DNA of 8,743 bases from CAWBRT01 sp050015355 (GTDB taxonomy: Bacteria; Acidobacteriota; Terriglobia; Terriglobales; Acidobacteriaceae). Shown one piece after another: positions 5,840-8,743 of this stretch (the first letter of the stretch is position 1; each line of letters opens with the position of its first letter). Below the pieces are notes generated by a model. The model was not told where the DNA came from. It was given only the letters and a program-made list of their open reading frames with translations, and did not search any database. The DNA is taken from NCBI GenBank assembly GCA_050015355.1, contig JBEKBO010000151.1, forward strand, positions 1 to 8,743. The letters run 5' to 3'. The position numbers and the translations under genes are program-made.

Positions 5840-7369
5840 TCAATGAAGCAACTGGGTGAACTGTGACACGTTTGTCACCCCGTCGAAGTCGTGGATCATC
5901 TTCAAGATCTCCTCGACGCGCTTCGCTGGCAGGCCGGAGTCCGGCATCAAATTGTGGTATTTGGCATCAACGTCGCTCCATTCAATACCACGTGGCCCGG
6001 AGCCTCGCGGTGCGTCGACGGTGCTCGTGTAACGGGCTCCAGATTTGATAATGATCGTGACCGTTCCACCCCAAAACCAGTCGTAGTGGACCGGGGTCGG
6101 CGCCGGGTCGACCTCGACCACACTCATAAGCTGGGCGACGACCGGCCTGTGGATCTTCTCCGGCGTGAGGTTGACAAAGGAGAAGTCCTTGTCAGCCACG
6201 GCGGATGCTACAAAATATGGAAGGCTGTGGATAGCTTCGACCATGTCCTTGGGTGGGTTCTGAGTGTAGGTGACGGCCCACTTGGGAGGCCCGGAGATGA
6301 GAATCTTGGTCACCTGTTCCGGCGATACATTCGCCTGCCGGGCGGCATTGATCGCAGCTTCCATCGTGGGATGCATCGCATGAGTACCGGGCACCAACTT
6401 GATAGCCAAGTATTTCTCAATGTCCCAATCCGGACCGGTGTCGCGGATCAGACTTTTGAGATCCACTTTGGGGTTGCCATAGACCTCCAAAAAGCCACCC
6501 TTCGCCTCCAGTATGTCCTCGTTGAAGGTGACGGTATACCCGCGGCTGGCTGCCAGAGCGGTGTTCACGGCGCAGAGGGCCGCATTTCCGCCTTGGTATT
6601 CACGTGCCCAACTGTAGGTGCCGATCATAATTCCGCCCATGGTCACTGCGGTCAGGCGGATGGCGTTTGCCATCTGCTCAGGCGTCAGTCCAAGAAGCTT
6701 AGAGGCCGTGACGACCCCGCCAAAGGCGACGACCATCGACGGGTGCAACCCCGGCCTACCACCTCGCACTGCAGCGCCGAACCTACCCGCAGCTTCGTAG
6801 CCGGTCACCATCGCGCAGAGCACATCCTGGCCTGTGGCACCTGTACTTTCGCCGAGAGCTAGGCCGATCGCAGTGATGGATGTGCCGGTGTGAGCGACGT
6901 TGCGAAGGTCGCTGTCATCAAAAGCGGCAGCATCACTCAACATGGCGTTAACCCGCACGACCTCAGTCACTGGCAGCTTCGTCGGGTCGAACCAGACCGT
7001 GGCCTCCGGCCGCCCACCGTGCTCCTTCGCCAGATCGCGGATGATACGGGCCGACTTGATTAGGGTGCCGGACGCCGCGCTGCCGAGCGTGCTGGCGATG
7101 ATCATCTTGGCGTACTTGATCGACGTTGGCGACATATCGCTGAACTTCGTTTGGGAGAATAGCCGCGAGAACGCGAGCGCGAGATTCGGAGAACCTGGTG
7201 CGCCTTTGTCATTCCCTGGAGTGGCCTGCGCCAAGGCGACTAGGGGAGACGCCACACCCATGCCGGCGAGACCCCCGGCAGCAAGCGTGATTTGCATCAT
7301 CCGGCGCCGGGTGATGTGGAACTTATCGACCACGGTTAGGCCCACATCTCGATCGCTATCGTTTTCCAT
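5840..7369 (-). CDS. Tat-exported MmgE/PrpD family protein
   Basis: A 509-residue protein. Residues 1-49 form a long twin-arginine signal: ITRRRMMQ at 19-26, then a glycine/alanine-rich hydrophobic span, ending ALAQA. The mature part covers the full MmgE/PrpD fold: an N-terminal all-helical half with AAFDDSDLRNVAHTG at 148-162, VTGYEAAGR at 188-196 and the FGGVVTASKLLGL region at 216-228; then a second lobe with KLVPGTHAMHPTMEAA at 324-339. The family includes 2-methylcitrate dehydratase, cis-aconitate decarboxylase and many uncharacterised dehydratase-like enzymes of organic acid breakdown. The reaction here is unknown, and export makes a classical methylcitrate cycle role unlikely. AGAGGA precedes the ATG at about 6 nt. 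A repeat copy lies directly upstream. The gene appears intact and converges with the DinB-fold gene. Confidence 0.94.
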   Translation of the reverse strand: MENDSDRDVGLTVVDKFHITRRRMMQITLAAGGLAGMGVASPLVALAQATPGNDKGAPGSPNLALAFSRLFSQTKFSDMSPTSIKYAKMIIASTLGSAASGTLIKSARIIRDLAKEHGGRPEATVWFDPTKLPVTEVVRVNAMLSDAAAFDDSDLRNVAHTGTSITAIGLALGESTGATGQDVLCAMVTGYEAAGRFGAAVRGGRPGLHPSMVVAFGGVVTASKLLGLTPEQMANAIRLTAVTMGGIMIGTYSWAREYQGGNAALCAVNTALAASRGYTVTFNEDILEAKGGFLEVYGNPKVDLKSLIRDTGPDWDIEKYLAIKLVPGTHAMHPTMEAAINAARQANVSPEQVTKILISGPPKWAVTYTQNPPKDMVEAIHSLPYFVASAVADKDFSFVNLTPEKIHRPVVAQLMSVVEVDPAPTPVHYDWFWGGTVTIIIKSGARYTSTVDAPRGSGPRGIEWSDVDAKYHNLMPDSGLPAKRVEEILKMIHDFDGVTNVSQFTQLLH

Positions 7370-7398
7370 CGGAATCCTCTTCTTTCATCGGAATCTTT

Positions 7399-7514
7399 CT
7401 TTTCGGCTTTGAATCGCCCAAAGTGTACTACTCGTTAGCAGTTCTGCAAGGGCTAACAACAGGCCAAAGCCGCATCTGCAAACGGAAAACGGCGCGATGC
7501 CGTGCCATTTTGGG
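7399..7514 (-). repeat. Dispersed intergenic repeat, copy B
   Basis: The longest copy, 30 bases upstream of the MmgE/PrpD start in the minus direction, so it may overlap that gene's promoter or 5' untranslated region. It aligns with copy A over its whole length in several blocks and with copy C over its right half (7450-7512). All three copies have the same orientation. Confidence 0.55.
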
Positions 7515-7724
7515 CCACGCCACATGATCGAGAGCGTTCCTCGCCGTCAATCGTCTCTTCGAGTCATCACGCGAGAGCTAAATCTTCGCCACCTGGATAC
7601 CCCGGTTGCCTGCCTCCTTCAGATCAGCTCTGCCGTATGGTTAGGAACGCTTTGCGGTCTGCTCGGCGCGGATACACGCCGATGACGGCAAAATAGAGGA
7701 GCGCATGGGTGTTCTCCGCTCGGG

Positions 7725-7823
7725 CTATTTGCTGGGACAGTCGCATTCGTGAAAGAAGTCGAATTCGTGAAAGATGCTGATGTACCAACGACCGTCTTGT
7801 TTTGTGACAATCCAAGTGAGGAC
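7725..7823 (-). pseudogene. C-terminal scrap of a SnoaL/DUF4440-like gene
   Basis: On the minus strand, 7823 down to the TAG at 7725 encodes VLTWIVTKQDGRWYISIFHEFDF, the usual last two strands of SnoaL-like/DUF4440 (SgcJ-type) proteins, where a V-x-x-K-Q-D-G-x-W-x-I-x-x-F-H pattern closes the cone-shaped NTF2-like fold. Upstream in the same frame the sequence is antisense to the SRAP fragment and has no SnoaL similarity, so the first 100 or so residues of the gene are missing. The tail after HEF is altered by an 18-bp tandem duplication. The family members are small enzymes or binding proteins of varied function. This piece should be inert. Confidence 0.58.
7745..7780. repeat. 18-bp tandem duplication
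   Basis: 7745-7762 and 7763-7780 are adjacent copies that agree at 15 of 18 positions, both beginning ATTCGTGAAAGA. It lies in the tail of the SnoaL-like scrap (coding SIFHEF then DFFHEC on the minus strand) and adds two in-frame near-copies, consistent with slippage in decaying DNA. Confidence 0.5.
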
Positions 7824-8150
7824 GATTCCATCTTCGCATTCGCCGGGATTTGGGACTCGTGGCGAAACCCGGAAGGCAAGGCCATCGAAACATGTTCCAT
7901 CATCACCACGACCCCGAACGCACTCCTTGTCGACATCCACGACCGCATGCCCGTCATCCTGCCCGACGATGCCTACGATCTGTGGCTCGACCCCGGTTTC
8001 CAGAAGGCAGACTCCATCTGCGACCTGCTGAAGCCCTTCGATCAGCAATTGATGCAGCGATACGAAGTGAGCAGCCGGGTGAATCTGGTCAAGAATGATG
8101 ATCCGGCGTGTGCGGAGCCTGTACTGCGGGAAACTGCGACTGGCGTGTGA
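7749..8150 (+). pseudogene. C-terminal half of a SRAP (YedK/HMCES-type) gene
   Basis: The frame runs from a GTG at 7749, but SRAP similarity begins only near 7821: DDSIFAFAGIWDSW, ETCSIITTTPN, the IHDRMPVIL motif, YDLWLDP, and VSSRVNLVKNDDPACAEPV. These are hallmark late motifs of SOS response-associated peptidases, which protect abasic sites by forming a DNA-protein crosslink through Cys2. The histidine of HDRMP is kept, but Cys2 and the N-terminal Asn/Glu active-site elements are absent, with about half of the normal 200-240 residues missing. The 24 residues encoded before 7821 are antisense to the SnoaL-like scrap, not SRAP. The fragment therefore cannot make the crosslink and is most likely a pseudogene. 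The codons of the remaining part show no stops, so the loss may be recent, or the join may be an assembly error. Confidence 0.8.
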
Positions 8151-8493
8151 ACGCCGGTATTACACGCTGCGCATTCCAAAGAGCATCGCCCTAAGGATGT
8201 ACGAGCGGTTGCGGGAATTCCAGGACAACAGGGTTAGTAAACCCGAACTCCTTGATGCTCGCGGCAATCTGGCGAATCTGACGCCTCGAGTGAGTCCTGG
8301 CATTGTTAGGATAGGGTCTCAGGACCCCTGTTCGCTGATAGCAAATTGAGAGACCTGGCAGATTCACGCTCGCTATCGCACCCCTTATCTGTGAAGTGTT
8401 TACTCTCGTCCTACTCTGTTAGATGGCGGTATGCTGGTAAATGTAACAGGCAGAATCTTCGATGCTTGAGATGTCAGGGACAATATTGTGTGA
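8151..8493. other. Intergenic stretch without a recognisable gene
   Basis: A plus-strand frame 8095-8349 overlaps the SRAP fragment and has no recognisable domain. Two small perfect hairpins, at 8231-8244 (GGGTT stem, 4-base loop) and 8314-8327 (GGGTC stem, 4-base loop), are too short to call terminators. Confidence 0.4.
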
Positions 8494-8742
8494 TTATAGG
8501 CAGTTAATATGCCCACTCCAGCGAGATGCAGAAGTCGTCCGTTCTTTAACGCACGGACAATTTTTCGGCGTAGTTATCTTGATCATTCGCTCGTGCAATG
8601 GTCGTGTACTTGAATAGACGATCCCCCGAATGTATGGTCCGCCGCCTGAGTGCAAGGGGAGATTGTTGGGAGCGAAGTTACAGTCTGCGTAAATGTATCC
8701 GGCCTCTGGGTGGAGATTATCTCCGGGCCACAATGATGATCC
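8494..8742 (-). CDS. Unidentified open frame entering from the right edge (doubtful)
   Basis: A minus-strand frame is open from the window edge to a TAA at 8494, giving about 82 residues with GYIYADCNFAPNNLPLHSGG near the start and several cysteines. I recognise no family. It could be the C-terminal end of a gene that begins outside the window or a chance frame. A TTG at 8733 is the only start codon inside its first part. Confidence 0.18.
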   Translation of the reverse strand, partial: GSSLWPGDNLHPEAGYIYADCNFAPNNLPLHSGGGPYIRGIVYSSTRPLHERMIKITTPKNCPCVKERTTSASRWSGHINCL

Positions 8743-8743
8743 G

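Noticed and set aside
5863..5878. GTGAC/GTCAC inverted repeat
   Set aside because: It lies inside the coding end of MmgE/PrpD and its 5-bp stem is too short to be a terminator or operator call.
5891..6862. Plus-strand open frame of 323 codons opposite MmgE/PrpD
   Set aside because: It lies wholly antisense to a full-length, well-conserved enzyme gene and has no recognisable domain; long antisense frames are common in GC-rich coding DNA.
8095..8743. 11-base identity between 8095-8105 and 8733-8743
   Set aside because: The flanks do not match, and the SRAP residues around the first copy are not found at the second, so this is likely chance.
1..8743. CRISPR array, tRNA, integrase or transposase, toxin-antitoxin or phage genes
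   Set aside because: Scanned on both strands; no regular spaced repeats, cloverleaf-like sequence or recognisable mobile-element protein was found.

Overview
The window looks like a chromosomal, accessory-type stretch of a soil or sediment bacterium, most likely an Acidobacteriota member, often seen as metagenome contigs. This placement is an inference. It rests on moderate-to-high GC, a DUF1572-type DinB protein, a Tat-exported MmgE/PrpD protein beside exported RidA and ModA-like proteins, and long poorly coding gaps. No marker gene settles the taxonomy.

Layout from left to right. The left edge holds the C-terminal end of an unidentified plus-strand gene. It converges on, and slightly overlaps, a minus-strand ModA-like solute-binding protein that stops after 68 codons. 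Upstream of that in the same direction is a RidA-family protein with a Sec signal peptide (328-795), possibly preceded by a 38-codon leader ORF with a strong Shine-Dalgarno sequence. A 600-bp gap follows, then a minus-strand Asp/Glu racemase-family gene (1398-2123) with a GC-rich hairpin just after its stop codon. Next come three plus-strand genes that look functionally unrelated: a SpoIIAA/STAS-like protein (2802-3194), an exported Sel1-repeat protein (3316-3897) and, after 1.2 kb of poorly coding DNA, a DUF1572/DinB-fold protein (5122-5622) whose promoter-like hexamers suggest a leaderless mRNA. A large minus-strand Tat-exported MmgE/PrpD protein spans 5840-7369. Right of it the sequence is mosaic: a minus-strand C-terminal scrap of a SnoaL/DUF4440-like gene abuts a plus-strand C-terminal half of a SRAP (YedK/HMCES-type) gene. 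The last 600 bp have no convincing gene.

The minus-strand genes (ModA-like, RidA, racemase-family, MmgE/PrpD) are of kinds that plausibly serve one small-molecule (organic or amino acid) degradation function, with three of the four exported. Here they are split by plus-strand genes. Read on both strands, three intergenic regions share a diverged repeat of about 60-115 bp in the same orientation (1063-1165, 2638-2700, 7399-7514), each on the upstream side of one of these minus-strand genes. This repeat and the gene-remnant junction near 7820 are the most unusual items. I found no CRISPR array, tRNA, rRNA, transposase or obvious defence system, and nothing I would call a clear new system.
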